Shown: positions 23,035-33,842 of the stretch, in pieces
Layout: each line of letters opens with the position of its first letter
Numbering within the stretch: position 1 is the first letter of the stretch
Assembly: GCA_010093515.1 (NCBI GenBank)
Contig: MU001684.1
Location: 35,440-81,847 of the forward strand
DNA length: 46,408 nucleotides
Origin: Lineolata rhizophorae
Lineage: Eukaryota > Ascomycota > Dothideomycetes > Lineolatales > Lineolataceae
Reading direction: 5' to 3'
Made by a program: the position numbers and the translations under genes
The notes under the pieces: generated by a model
Told to the model about the DNA's origin: nothing
The model's database searches: none
The model's input: only the letters and a program-made list of their open reading frames with translations

Positions 23035-23612
23035 AATTACCACCTCGTGGGCCGCCAGCCCGAGCGCCGCCGTGCGCACCCGCGCCGACCTCGCGTCGCG
23101 GCAAGCGGTATCTCGGGCAAATGAAAACGCATGCCCGGCGGAGACGTCTCGGGCGGGCTCAGGCGGATCGCGGAGCGGACGGCCGGGTGTGCATTCTTGT
23201 CGGCAGGGCAGGACGTTCCTTTTTCTTCCCTGGAGTCTGCCAACGCGGCGCCCGATGGCTTGGCGATCTGGCCCACCGCGAGAGATCTCGCCGGGGATTT
23301 TGGTTCTTATTTCCGCGGCCGTTGTCGCTTTCGCGTGGCGCTGGCAGGCCGACGAGAGGGACGGAAGGAGGTTTTCCCTTCAACGAAGCATGCGCAGGCG
23401 CCTGGGCCTGGGGCTGCCGCGGCCTAGTTATGAACTCCGCCGCTCCGGCGTCGAGGTCGATCCCCCGCGGACTTGCCGCCGTCGCAGCGCGACGTGCGAT
23501 GCGCACCGCGACTGCGCGACGGCTCCGGCCCGCCGATCCAGAGGTTGGCCAGAGATAGTGGCCGGTACGGACGCATGTAGGGACCCGGCCTAGGGCGCGC
23601 CGGGCCCTTGAG

Positions 23613-23629
23613 GAGGCCGATAAGGCCTC
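23613..23629. promoter_or_regulatory. GATAA core inside a perfect inverted repeat
   Basis: GAGGCC and GGCCTC flank GATAA, with GATAAG at 23619-23624. HGATAR is the core for AreA/NIT2 nitrogen regulators. The site lies about 550 bp before the nitrate reductase ATG. No second GATA partner is within 30 bp. Confidence 0.35.
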
Positions 23630-24169
23630 GCCCACTGGCCGTTCGCCGATCGACACGACGCCAACAGTTGCTGCCCGGACGGCCGCAACAGTCTGGCTCC
23701 CGGGCGAGAATCGCTCGGCGCGGCCCCTGTCCTGCAGCCCTCCCTCCCCACAGATCTGGTGCTTGCCGCGCTCGTCTTTTTCCTTTTTCTTCGCTCCCGC
23801 CGCGCGGGTTTCTTCGCCGGCCCCTGCACTGGCCACACGGCCCTTGTCTTGTCCCGCCCACTGGGCCCCCGGACGATAGACGCCCGGCCCGCAGCTCGTG
23901 CTTCTCCGGAAGCCCATGGGAGCCGCTGTAGTCACTGTGATGACGAAACTCCGCGAACAACTGCCCCCCTTGGCCGTCCGGGAGATCACGTCCACGCCCG
24001 TCTGCAGCGATCCGCCACACTCCACATATCGGACGATGGCTGCGCTTCGGCCTATACCTACAATTCGACCCCTTATGTTCGCATGGAACACCGCTTGCGC
24101 TGACTCTTCGATCCATCCTCATTCCTCCACACCCCTGCCGGGACCCCTTCCGCTTCGCGGCTCAGAACA

Positions 24170-26957
24170 ATGGGGCTTGATCCCAAGGTCGATCAGTCTG
24201 CGCTTCCCAAGGTGGGAGGGACCTTCCCGCCGTCGCCTCCGGAAACCGTGAACGGCGACTCCGAGCTGTCATCCTTTCCGCTCCCGCCGCCGACCAAGCT
24301 CCCAGACGTGTTGGACGTCGACCTCAAGACGCCGGATAGCCACGTCCCGCGAGACCCGAGACTGATACGACTGACGGGCGTCCACCCCTTCAACGTCGAG
24401 GCTCCGCTGTCCGAGCTGTACAACGAAGGCTTCTTGACCAGCCCCGAGTTGTTTTACGTGAGGAATCATGGCGCCGTGCCTGAGGTGAAGGATGAAGAGA
24501 TCCCGGACTGGGAATTCTCGGTTGAAGGGTGAGGCGCGACGTTCACGGTATTTTTGGTCGGTTGGCTGAGGCTAACTAACTTTGTGCACTCCAAGGCTGG
24601 TGGAAAAGCCGTTCAAAATGACGCTCAAAGAGCTGATTGCCGATTTCGAGCAACAAACATACCCTATCACCCTGGTATGTGCTGGAAACAGGCGGAAAGA
24701 GCAGAACGTGGTGCGGAAAACCAAAGGGTTTTCGTGGGGCGCTGCTGGCCTCTCGACCGCTCTTTTCACCGGCGTTCCGTTGGCTGAAGTCCTACGGAAA
24801 GCGATGCCAACGAGAAAAGCTCGATATGTCTGCATGGAAGGGGCAGACCAATTGGTAGGCTCAACTCCGAGTATTATATCATTTTTCCGGTTCTAACTGA
24901 AATTTCAGCCCAATGGGTTCTATGGAACTTCAATCAAGCTGAGCTGGGTGCTAGATCCCGACAGGGGCATCATGCTCGCGCACATGATGAATGGGGAGAT
25001 GCTCCGACCAGATCACGGCAAACCTTTGCGAGTGGCCATCCCAGGCCAGATTGGCGGCCGGAGCGTGAAGTGGCTGAAGAAACTCATCGTAACCGAGGGT
25101 CCGAGCGACAACTGGTACCATCTGTACGACAATCGCGTGCTACCTACCATGGTTTCGCCGGAAGAATCCGCCGCTAGGCCCGAATGGTGGAAAGACGAGC
25201 GCTATGCCATATACGATCTCAACATCAACTCCGCGATTGCGTATCCGGCCCATGAGGAGCAAGTCAGCATCGCAGACGGGCCTGACACTTACAAGGTCAA
25301 GGGCTACGCTTACACCGGTGGCGGCCGCCGAGTGACTAGATGCGAAATTTCTCTCGACAAGGGGAAGACGTGGCGGTTGGCTCGAATCGAGTACCCAGAG
25401 GACAAGTATCGCGAAGCCGAGGTCCAGCAGCTCTTCGGGGGCACGCTCGATATGTCGTGGCGCGAAAGCTCCTTCTGCTGGTGCTTCTGGAACCTCGACA
25501 TCGCCGTTGAGGAACTGGCGCGGGCCAGCGACATCTTCGTCCGCGCGATGGACGAGTCGATGAACGTGCAGCCTCGAGATATGTACTGGTCGGTGCTCGG
25601 CATGATGAACAGCTGGTGGTACCGGGTATCGGTCAGCAACGAGGGCGAGTTCATCCGTTTCGAGCACCCGACGCAACCCGCGCTGATGCCGGGCGGGTGG
25701 ATGGAGCGCGTCAAGAAAGCCGGCGGCAACTTGACCAACGGTTTCTGGGGCGAGAGTTTGCCCGGCGAGGAAATGCCAGCGGCCGCGACGGAGCCGCCGG
25801 CGGAGATCAAGATGACGAAGGACGGCCTGAACCGTGAGATCACTATCGACGAGCTCAGGAAGCACGACACCGAAGAGTCGGGGCCTTGGTTCGTGGTGAA
25901 TGGCGAGGTGTACGACGGAACCAAGTTCCTTAAAGACCATCCCGGTGGCGCCCAGAGTATTATCTCTGCGGCCGGCCTAGATGCCACGGACGAGTTTATG
26001 GCGATTCGTAAGTTTATGTTGGAGGAGCGTTTTTGTCTGACTGTATGACTAATTTTTTGAATAGATTCCGAAACGGCAAAGGCCATGATGCCGGACTATC
26101 ATGTGGGCTCGTTGGACGAGGCTTCTCGGAAAGTGTTAATGGAGGGCGAGCCTAAAGTTGAGTCTTCGGAGCCACGCCCAGTCTTCCTCGACTCCAGAGC
26201 GTGGAGCAAGGCCATGTTGCACTCCAAGAAGATTGTGTCCTGGGATACGCGCATCTTCACCTTCCAGCTCGAGCACCCGGACCAGCTTCTCGGTCTTCCG
26301 ACGGGGAAGCACCTCATGATGCGTCTCCGCGACCCCCACACCAACGAGGCCATCATCCGGAGTTACACGCCCATCTCGCAGACGGATCAGAGGGGCTCCA
26401 TCGACGTTCTAGTCAAGGTCTACTTCGACACCAAGGACCGCGCCGGCGGCAAGATGACCAAGGCCATGGACGCGCTCCCCATCGGCGACCACATCGAATT
26501 CAAAGGCCCGATCGGCAAGTTCGAGTACCTCGGCCGCGGGCAGTGCTCCATCAACGGCGACGCCCGCTTCGTCAAGCGCTTCGTCATGATCTGCGGCGGC
26601 TCGGGCATCACGCCCATCTTCCAGGTGCTGCGGGCCGTGATGCAGGACGAAGGCGACCCGACCGTGTGCACGGTGCTGGACGGCAACCGCCTGGCCGAGG
26701 ACATACTGTGCAAGGACGACCTCGACGGCTTCGCCTCGGCCAACGAGGAGAGGTGCAAGGTGCTGTTCACGCTGACCAAGGCGCCCGAGGACTGGACGGG
26801 GCTGCGCGGCCGCATCGGCGCGGCGCTGCTGAAGGAGTACGCCGAGCATAGGGAGGAGACGCTGGTGTTGATTTGCGGGCCCGATTCTATGGAGAAGAGC
26901 GTGCATCTCGCGCTCAACGAGCAGGGCTGGCCGGATAGCGACCTGTTGTTTTTCTAG
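24170..26957 (+). CDS. niaD: Nitrate reductase (NADPH)
   Basis: It reduces nitrate to nitrite in the cytosol, the first step of nitrate assimilation. Four exons (24170-24528, 24596-24854, 24909-26007, 26065-26957) with introns of 67, 54 and 57 nt give 869 residues, the usual length. Domains in order: molybdenum cofactor and dimer domains (Cys148 in LVCAGNRR is the Mo ligand), cytochrome b5 with haem ligands His550 (HPGG) and His573, the FAD part with RSYTPIS at 671-677, and the NADPH part with CGGSGITP at 749-756 and CGPDSM at 843-848, ending in the conserved FF. The third intron splits the codon of the second haem His. All cofactor residues I can check are present, so the enzyme looks intact. 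The nitrite reductase gene follows on the same strand after 1.15 kb. Confidence 0.96.
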
Positions 26958-27399
26958 ATGGCACTCGATTTTTCTTTTCCTAACGAGCTAACACGATGTA
27001 CAGTACAGAGAACGTAGGCGCAACCTCTGGGATCTACTACGTTGGAGTTTGCATTGGACACTTTTTGTTTGGTTTTGTTTCGGTCCGTATTTTCCTACTT
27101 CTCGGTTGTACATACATAGGAGCACTCCAACATTTGCATTTAGCATTGAAGTCTGCTGCGGATCGAATTGTGTCAGAAGATTCCTATCAGCATAGCTCCA
27201 ATGCCATCCGTATCGGCCTGCTGCTCTGCCGACCAGCCTCAATATCTCCCACCTGCATGATGGTGTCGGCGGCATAGCATCGCAGCACGCCGGAAAAGTA
27301 ACATGGTAAGAGCAGCGCCGCAATTGGCCAATGGGATCGGGGCGATCTGCGGCTGCGGTCGCAAAACGCGGCCGCGCGATTGGCCGCATGCAATCGACG

Positions 27400-27433
27400 T
27401 TATCGAATCGCGATCGGGGGGCGCGGCCTTATC
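27400..27433. promoter_or_regulatory. Pair of GATA motifs upstream of nitrite reductase
   Basis: TTATC at 27400-27404 and CTTATC at 27428-27433 are GATAA and GATAAG on the minus strand, 24 bp apart. NIT2/AreA is known to favour two GATA cores within about 30 bp. A further TTATC lies at 27849. Confidence 0.5.
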
Positions 27434-27676
27434 AGGACGATCCCGCTCGGTCCTCGGAGAAAGGCACAAAGGCAAGCGGCGCGCGCTTCTCTCGTCTCCA
27501 TCTCGCTCGACCCCGTTCGCCCAGCATCCCCAATGCGCGTTGCGCACTCCCGCGCCACGGAGAACCAACCCAGCCCACGGCCGCCTTGTCAGCGCATTGC
27601 TTTTCCGGCGCCGGGCGCTGCGTCCGATCTCCCGGCCCTGAACCCCCGGCCGTCTGGGCTCCCCACAAGCAGCAAA

Positions 27677-27811
27677 ATGACGTCCCCCGCAGTAGCTGCT
27701 GCTGCTGCTGCTCTGTTCCGCTCCGCGGCCTTTCTCCGCCGCGCGCTCAACAAGGAGATGGCCCTTCCTGTCGGTCTTTTCCCTCGCGCGCGGGCTGCCA
27801 GACCTGACTAG
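27677..27811 (+). other. Possible 44-codon upstream frame before nitrite reductase
   Basis: An ATG at 27677 opens 44 codons rich in Ala and Arg (MTSPAVAAAAAALFRSAAF at the start), ending at 27811, 300 bp before the nitrite reductase ATG. Whether it lies in the transcript is unknown. The alanine run comes from a GCT repeat. It may be fortuitous. Confidence 0.25.
27721..27728 (+). promoter_or_regulatory. Candidate NirA/NIT4 site upstream of nitrite reductase
   Basis: CTCCGCGG is an exact match to the NirA consensus CTCCGHGG and lies 391 bp before the ATG at 28112, within the usual range for this nitrate-specific activator. With the GATA pair 290 bp further upstream it forms the expected dual control layout. 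Confidence 0.5.
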
Positions 27812-28111
27812 CGCTGTGGCCACTCACTGCTGGCCGGTTGAGAATTCGTTATCGCAACCCCTCCCCGGCTAGGGAATTTTTTTTCTTCACTTCCTTTTTG
27901 CTTGTCTAGTCTCGTTCACTTTTCTGTTCCGCTACTTCACTGCCCTTTTGCTGCTGCCCCGCCTGCCCTGCGTCTGCTCAGCGCCCACCATTGCCGGCCT
28001 TGCTGCTGCTGCGCTGTTGCCGTTGTTGCAGCAACTGGTTGTCGAAGGGGCTCGTGGACGGCTTTGGCGTCTTCCTAGCTGGATACGAACTGGCGCAAAC
28101 CGCCGACGAAA

Positions 28112-31100
28112 ATGAGCAACAGCGAGTCGAACGGCCCGGAATCCAAGGAGGTTCCAGAGCCGGCCATGGGGTTCGAGAATGGCGGCGAAATCCCTAAGGA
28201 CTCCTCGCGAAGACGCATCGTGGTGGTGGGGCTTGGCATGGTGGGAGTCGCTTTCATGTGAGTTCACTTTCTTAGTTGAATGAGTGGATTCTGGACCGGC
28301 GCTCACTGCTCTTCAGCGAAAAACTCATGAAATACGACGCCAAGCGGCGCGAGTGGGACGTGGTCGTAATTGGCGAGGAACCGCATCTGGCATACAACCG
28401 CGTCGGTCTCACGAGCTTCTTCCAGCATAGACAGGTGGAAAACTTGTATCTGAACCCCAGAGAATGGGTGAGTCTTGGATTTACGGTTGACGGAATCTTG
28501 CAGCGCCGAAATGCTAATGGTCGGCAGTATTCAAGCATGCCAGACGGGTCCCTGAATTACCACCTGAATACCAAGGTACACGAAATCAATTCCGAGGAAA
28601 AGACGGTCAAGACGGCGGCGGGCGAAATTGTTCCCTACGACATTCTAGTCCTAGCAACGGGCTCCGATGCGGTGCTGCCCCGTCACACGCCTGGCCACGA
28701 CGCTCAAGGTGTCTTCGTCTATCGCACCATCGAAGACTTGCAGCGCCTCATTGACTTTTCCGCCACCAAGAAAGGCACCACCGGCGCGGTCGTCGGCGGT
28801 GGTCTGCTGGGATTGGAGGCCGCCAAGGCGATGATGGACCTCGAGGAGTTTGGGAAGGTCAGGCTTATTGAAAGGAACAGATGGGTCTTGTCCCGGCAGC
28901 TCGATGGAGACGCGGGTGGCATGGTCGTGGAGCAGGTGCGCGCGCTCGGACTCGACGTATTGCTGAGCAAACGGGTAGGGAGGATCAAAACGACGGAGGA
29001 CAATTATGTCAGCGGCGTCGTGTTTGAAGACGGAGAAGAAATGGACTGCACTTGCATCTGCTTTGCGGTGAGTCGGGCCATCCTTTATTTTGAAATGCTT
29101 CTCACTGACGAAGAAATTAGATCGGCATCAGGGCTCGTGATGAGCTCGCTAGGAAAGCTGGTATCAAGTGCGCCGACCGTGGAGGTGGTATTGTGGTCAA
29201 GAATGATCTCTCCACCTCCGCCCCGGACATCTACGCCATTGGCGAGTGCGCTAGCTGGGAGAATCAGACCTTTGGTCTCATCGCCCCAGGCATAGAGATG
29301 GCAGATGTGCTTGCGTTCAATTTAACCCAAGCCAAGGTTCACGCGCCGCGGAAATTCAAGCGTCCGGATCTCAGCACGAAGCTGAAGCTTCTCGGCGTGG
29401 AGGTGGCGAGCTTCGGTGATTTCTTTGCGGATCGCGATGGCCCGAAGGAGCTTCCCGCCAGGCATGGTCGGAAGGACGTGAAGGAAGGCACTTTCAACCG
29501 TGTGAAGGATCTCACCGAAGGACCCGCGCCGCCGCCCGTGAAGGCGCTCACTTACAAAGACCCATTTCAGCAAGTATATAAGAAGTACCTCTTCACCATG
29601 GATGGCAAGCACCTGCTCGGTGGCATGATGATTGGCGACACGAAGGACTATGTCAAGCTCGTGCCGATGGTCAAAAACCAACAGAAACTGGAGATTCCAC
29701 CTAGCGAACTGATCGTCGGAAAGGCTTCGGGCGATGATGATACCTCCGATCTGTATGTTCCTTGTGCAACTGTTTGGAGAGAATGACTTGCTAACTGAAA
29801 TTCAGACCTGACGACACTCAAATCTGCTCGTGCCACAATGTCACAAAGGGTGACGTCGCTAATTCTGTCAAGGATGGGACCTGCAAGAGCGTCGGCGACG
29901 TCAAGTCCTGCACAAAGGCTGGCACTGGCTGTGGCGGTTGCATGCCTCTCGTGCAGACTATCTTCAACAAGACGATGGAGTCCATGGGCCAGGAAGTCAA
30001 GAACCACTTATGTCCGCACTTCGAATATTCTCGCGCCGATTTGTTCAACATTATCTACGTCAAAAAGTTAGAGACCTTCGAGCAAATAATGAAGGCGTGC
30101 GGCAAGGATCCCAACTCCTCTGGCTGCGAAGCCTGCAAGCCTGCGATTGGCTCCATCACTTCATCACTCTACAATAAGCACATTCTAGACGAGCAGCGCC
30201 GCGGCCTGCAGGATACGAACGACCGCTTCCTAGCAAACATCCAGCGCAATGGCACGTTCTCCGTGATCCCTCGTGTGGCCGGTGGAGAGATCACGCCCGA
30301 TAAACTCATCATCATCGGGACTGTAGCGAAGAAGTACAACCTTTACACCAAGATCACCGGAGGGCAACGCATCGATATGTTCGGTGCCAAAAAGCAGGAC
30401 CTCCTTTCGATTTGGACGGAAATCATCGAAGGCGGCATGGAAAGTGGCCACGCCTATGCGAAATCGCTGCGTACTGTCAAGAGCTGCGTCGGGACCACGT
30501 GGTGTCGGTTCGGTATTGGCGACAGTGTCGGCATGGCCGTCCGCTTAGAGGAGCGTTACAAGTCAATCCGCGCGCCTCACAAGATCAAGGGTGGTGTTTC
30601 CGGTTGCGTGCGTGAATGCGCCGAGGCGCAGAACAAGGACTTCGGCCTCATCGCGACAGAGAAGGGCTTTAACGTCTTTGTTGGCGGTAACGGCGGCGCC
30701 AAGCCACGTCACTCAGAACTTCTGGCCAAGGACGTTCCCCCTGATGATGTTGTGCCAATCCTGGATCGCTATTTGGCGTTCTACATTAGGACTGCCGATA
30801 AGCTTCAACGAACTGCTCGCTGGATCGAGAACCTGCCCGGTGGTATCAGCTACTTGCGAGAGGTCATTCTCGAGGACAAGCTCGGCATATGCAAAGACCT
30901 GGAAGAGCAGATGGAGCAGCTCATCAGCTCGTACTTCTGCGAGTGGACCGAAGTCATCAAGAATCCTGACCGGCGGGCGTGGTTCGAGCAATTCTCCAAC
31001 ACCAAGGAGAACGTCGGGCCCGCCATCGAGCCCACCGAAGAGCGCGGACAGGAGCGCCCGAGCTATTGGCCGAAGGAAAGCGCCAAGGAAGACTTCCGCG

Positions 31101-31681
31101 GCACCAAGTGGAGCAGCCTCGCGTGGCAGCCGCTTGTCGAGGCCTCCAAGTTCAAGGACCTCCCGACGGGCGACAGCCACGCCACCAAGCGCGGCGACAC
31201 GCAGCTGGCCGTGTTCAAGGTCCGCGGCAAGTACTACTGCACGCAGCAGATGTGCCCGCACAAGCGGGCCTTCGCGCTCTCGGACGGCCTCATTGGTGAC
31301 GACGTGGCGAACAACAAGCTTTGGGTGTCGTGCCCGTTCCACAAGCGCAACTACGAGCTCGGCGGCGCCGACGCGGGCAAGTGCGGCAACGACGACCAGG
31401 TCAACATCGCGACTTTTCCCGCAGAGGAGCGCGACGACGGCTGGGTTTACGTCAAGCTCCCGCCGGTCGAGGAGCTCGATTCGGTGCTCGGGACCGAGAA
31501 GTGGAAGATTAGGAAGGATGAGACGGCAGATCCGTTCGAGAAGATGGACAAGAAGATCAAGGGCATGAAGGGCCGGAAGCCGTTGTTTGAGAGCCACTTG
31601 CCGGGGGCGAAGGGCGAGAAGGGCACGGCGAACTTTATTCTGGCGGGCGGTGAGAGAGCGTCGAACGGTATGGATTGGTAG
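28112..31681 (+). CDS. niiA: Nitrite reductase [NAD(P)H], with C-terminal Rieske domain
   Basis: It reduces nitrite to ammonium. Five exons (28112-28257, 28317-28467, 28528-29067, 29121-29752, 29806-31681) with introns of 59, 60, 53 and 53 nt give 1114 residues. Order of parts: FAD-binding GLGMVG at 40-45, NAD(P)H-binding [12 protein letters not shown] at 187-198, a BFD-like [2Fe-2S] site with Cys497, Cys499, Cys532 and Cys535, the sirohaem and [4Fe-4S] cysteines 717, 723, 757 and 761, and a Rieske-type C-terminal part with Cys973, His975, Cys999 and His1002. All metal ligands are present. The start at 28112 is the first ATG in frame before the FAD motif; a second at 28166 is possible. It follows nitrate reductase in the same orientation with nitrate and nitrogen control motifs between, so co-regulation is likely. 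Confidence 0.96.
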
Positions 31682-32510
31682 AGTAGTTGCTGCGTCGACA
31701 GAGACTTTGTCGCGCGAGAGTTCGTACTTTATGTAGGTTCCTCCCAATCTTTCATTTTGACTTTGTAAACCTATCATGAACATTTTTAAGTCAAAATTAT
31801 ACTTTAAATTATCTCGGGTAAACAGATTTATTGCAGTCCTTAGCCATTTGATCGTGTGATGAGCATTTATTAGTCGAAATATTGCTCCAAACCATCCGGG
31901 CCGATTTAGTTTGTTGCGGTTCTTTTTCACCCATATCGGCAGGACATCATCGCAACAATTAGTCCGCCCCATAGCAAGTTATTTGTAAGTCAAGAAAGCG
32001 CGAGTGGCATAAATTCAATTGGAAGCGCTTATGTTCGGAGTAAGAACCGAACGACTCATTACCTTATAGTATGTAGGGAGCACCTCTTTCAATTTGCGGA
32101 AATGTGGACCCTATTTAGTTAAGCTCCATCGATCGGCACGCCGTACACCGAAAGCCTTTGGCGAATCCGTCAGCCATCAATAATCAGTCAGCGGACGAGA
32201 GCGCCGCGAGGCCTAAGTCTAGCCAATTATTTATTTGCTCCGTCTCTGCAAACGTTTCAGATCTTGCGTCGCTAGGTGCCGGCGTGCAAGAGCCTCGTAT
32301 TTATCTTCGTTAAACGACTCAATAACTACGCTTTTGACGGACTTTGCGGCGTTACACTCGGACATAGTCAGTTAATCCTTACAATGTGCTGTTCGCGCGA
32401 AGGAATATCCTGGAAAAACCGCGACTGGGTTGCAAGTATTTATACGGGAACAATGGTCCTTCTGCAATAACGATTCCCCGGCCAACACGAGTTCAAAAGC
32501 CACTCCAATA
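31682..32510. other. Intergenic region
   Basis: AT-richer, with no gene supported. It holds the nitrite reductase 3' end and the SDR promoter. Confidence 0.5.
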
Positions 32511-33411
32511 ATGACTCCGCGCGTCTTTTTCATTACCGGCACATCGACCGGCTTCGGCAAAGAGTATGTCAACATCGCTTTATCGCAGGGGAATTACGTC
32601 GTCGCAACCGCGCGCAATTGCAGCGCCTTGTCTTTCCCCGATGCGACCGATGCAAACTGCTTGCGAGTAAATCTAGACGTGACCAACAAGGCTGCCATCG
32701 ACAAAGCCTTCGATGCCGCGATGAACAAGTTCGGCCATGTCGACGTGGTCTGTAACAATGCTGGCTACGGCCTGATGGGCGAATTCGAAGCTATGTCCGA
32801 CGAGGATATTCGACAGCAGATGGAAGTGAACTTCTTCGGCTTGGTCGACGTCACGAGGAAAGCGATACAAATTATGAGGGAGCAGAAAACCGGCGGTGTC
32901 ATTCAGCAAGTATCTAGCTTTGGAGGCCGGATAGGGGTGCCCACTGGAAGCATGTGTGAGTTCCCTGCTCATCGCTGCCAAATAGCAGCTAACATGGACA
33001 CCCGCAGATAACGCCTCCAAGTTTGCGCTTGAAGGCTTCACCGAGGCTGTTGCGCTAGAGATGAAACCTGAATGGAACATCAAGTTCACCATCCTTGAAC
33101 CTGGTGGGTTCCGCACCGACTGGGCTGGCCGCAGCGCTCAGTTCCCAGCGAAGAAGCATCCTGCGTACGACCACGTTGACGGCCGCGCGAGGATGGCCGC
33201 GCGGCATGGAACTCAGCCTGGCGATCCGAAGAAAGGCGCCCAAGCTTTCTATGACCTTGCCGTTATGGAAAACCCGCCTATTCGTTGCCTAGTCGGGACA
33301 GACGCTTTTGCGCTCATGAAGAAGAAGCTTGCAGCGGATGAGAAGCTTTTGGTGGACTTTGAAAAGATTTCAAACAGCACTGATATCGATGGATATGTCC
33401 CTCCTAGCTAG
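32511..33411 (+). CDS. Short-chain dehydrogenase/reductase
   Basis: An NAD(P)-dependent oxidoreductase with unknown substrate. Two exons (32511-32955 and 33008-33411) across a 52-nt intron give 282 residues, the size of classical SDRs. The cofactor loop TGTSTGFG is at 9-16, NNAG at 82-85, the catalytic Ser in VSSFGG near 135, and Tyr149 with Lys153 form YxxxK. The intron splits the catalytic Tyr codon (T, then AT after the join), so the active site exists only in spliced mRNA. An Arg in TARN just after the second strand suggests NADP rather than NAD. There is no signal peptide. Whether it relates to the neighbouring nitrate genes is unknown. Confidence 0.9.
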
Positions 33412-33842
33412 ATGCCAGCCACTTATATTTAGAAGACGCATAAATTCACATGAACGATAGAGTCTGTCAAATCGTCGCAGCAATCACAGCGAAATATAAG
33501 CCAGAGTTTTTGTCTTCATGATACGCATTATGTTCAAACGTTCATATTCACAAAGCCATCTTCTCACGCCGTTATGAGACCTACTCAATCAGAAGGGTTC
33601 ACGCCAAAGACACCGACAGCTCATGCTCCAGAACTTTCAAACCAGGTATGCCTCTCCACCTCTCTAAAGAGGCCTGTTCAATTCATCCCCGCTCCAACCT
33701 AATCATGGTCCCTCATCTTTCTACAGAAAACTCGATCCATGGTTCTGATTCGCAAACCCCCAAGAAACGCCAACTATCCATTCTGCCACCAGGCCACTGC
33801 AGATCAAAAACCCCATGTCCAAATATCAAAAGGCCATCAGGC
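33412..33842. other. Convergent 3' region
   Basis: The SDR gene and the unknown minus-strand gene end towards each other here. Nothing else is supported. Confidence 0.5.

Larger units (their letters stand above)
22225..24169. other. GC-rich region upstream of nitrate reductase
   Basis: No gene is supported. Long frames occur on both strands from about 22800 to 24120, as expected by chance in GC-rich DNA. A 16-base T run lies at 22604-22619. Candidate nitrate-control sites are listed separately. Confidence 0.5.
26958..28111. other. Intergenic region between nitrate and nitrite reductase
   Basis: It contains the 3' end of nitrate reductase and the nitrite reductase promoter and leader. A pair of GATA motifs, one NirA-type site and a small upstream frame are listed separately. 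No full gene is supported. Confidence 0.55.

Noticed and set aside
23159-24122. 310- and 232-codon minus-strand frames upstream of nitrate reductase
   Set aside because: The DNA is very GC rich and open in several frames on both strands; there are no domains, splice pattern or start context to support a gene.
30713-31972. 419-codon frame on the minus strand opposite nitrite reductase
   Set aside because: It is antisense to the conserved sirohaem and Rieske regions of a clear gene; GC-rich third positions create such shadows.
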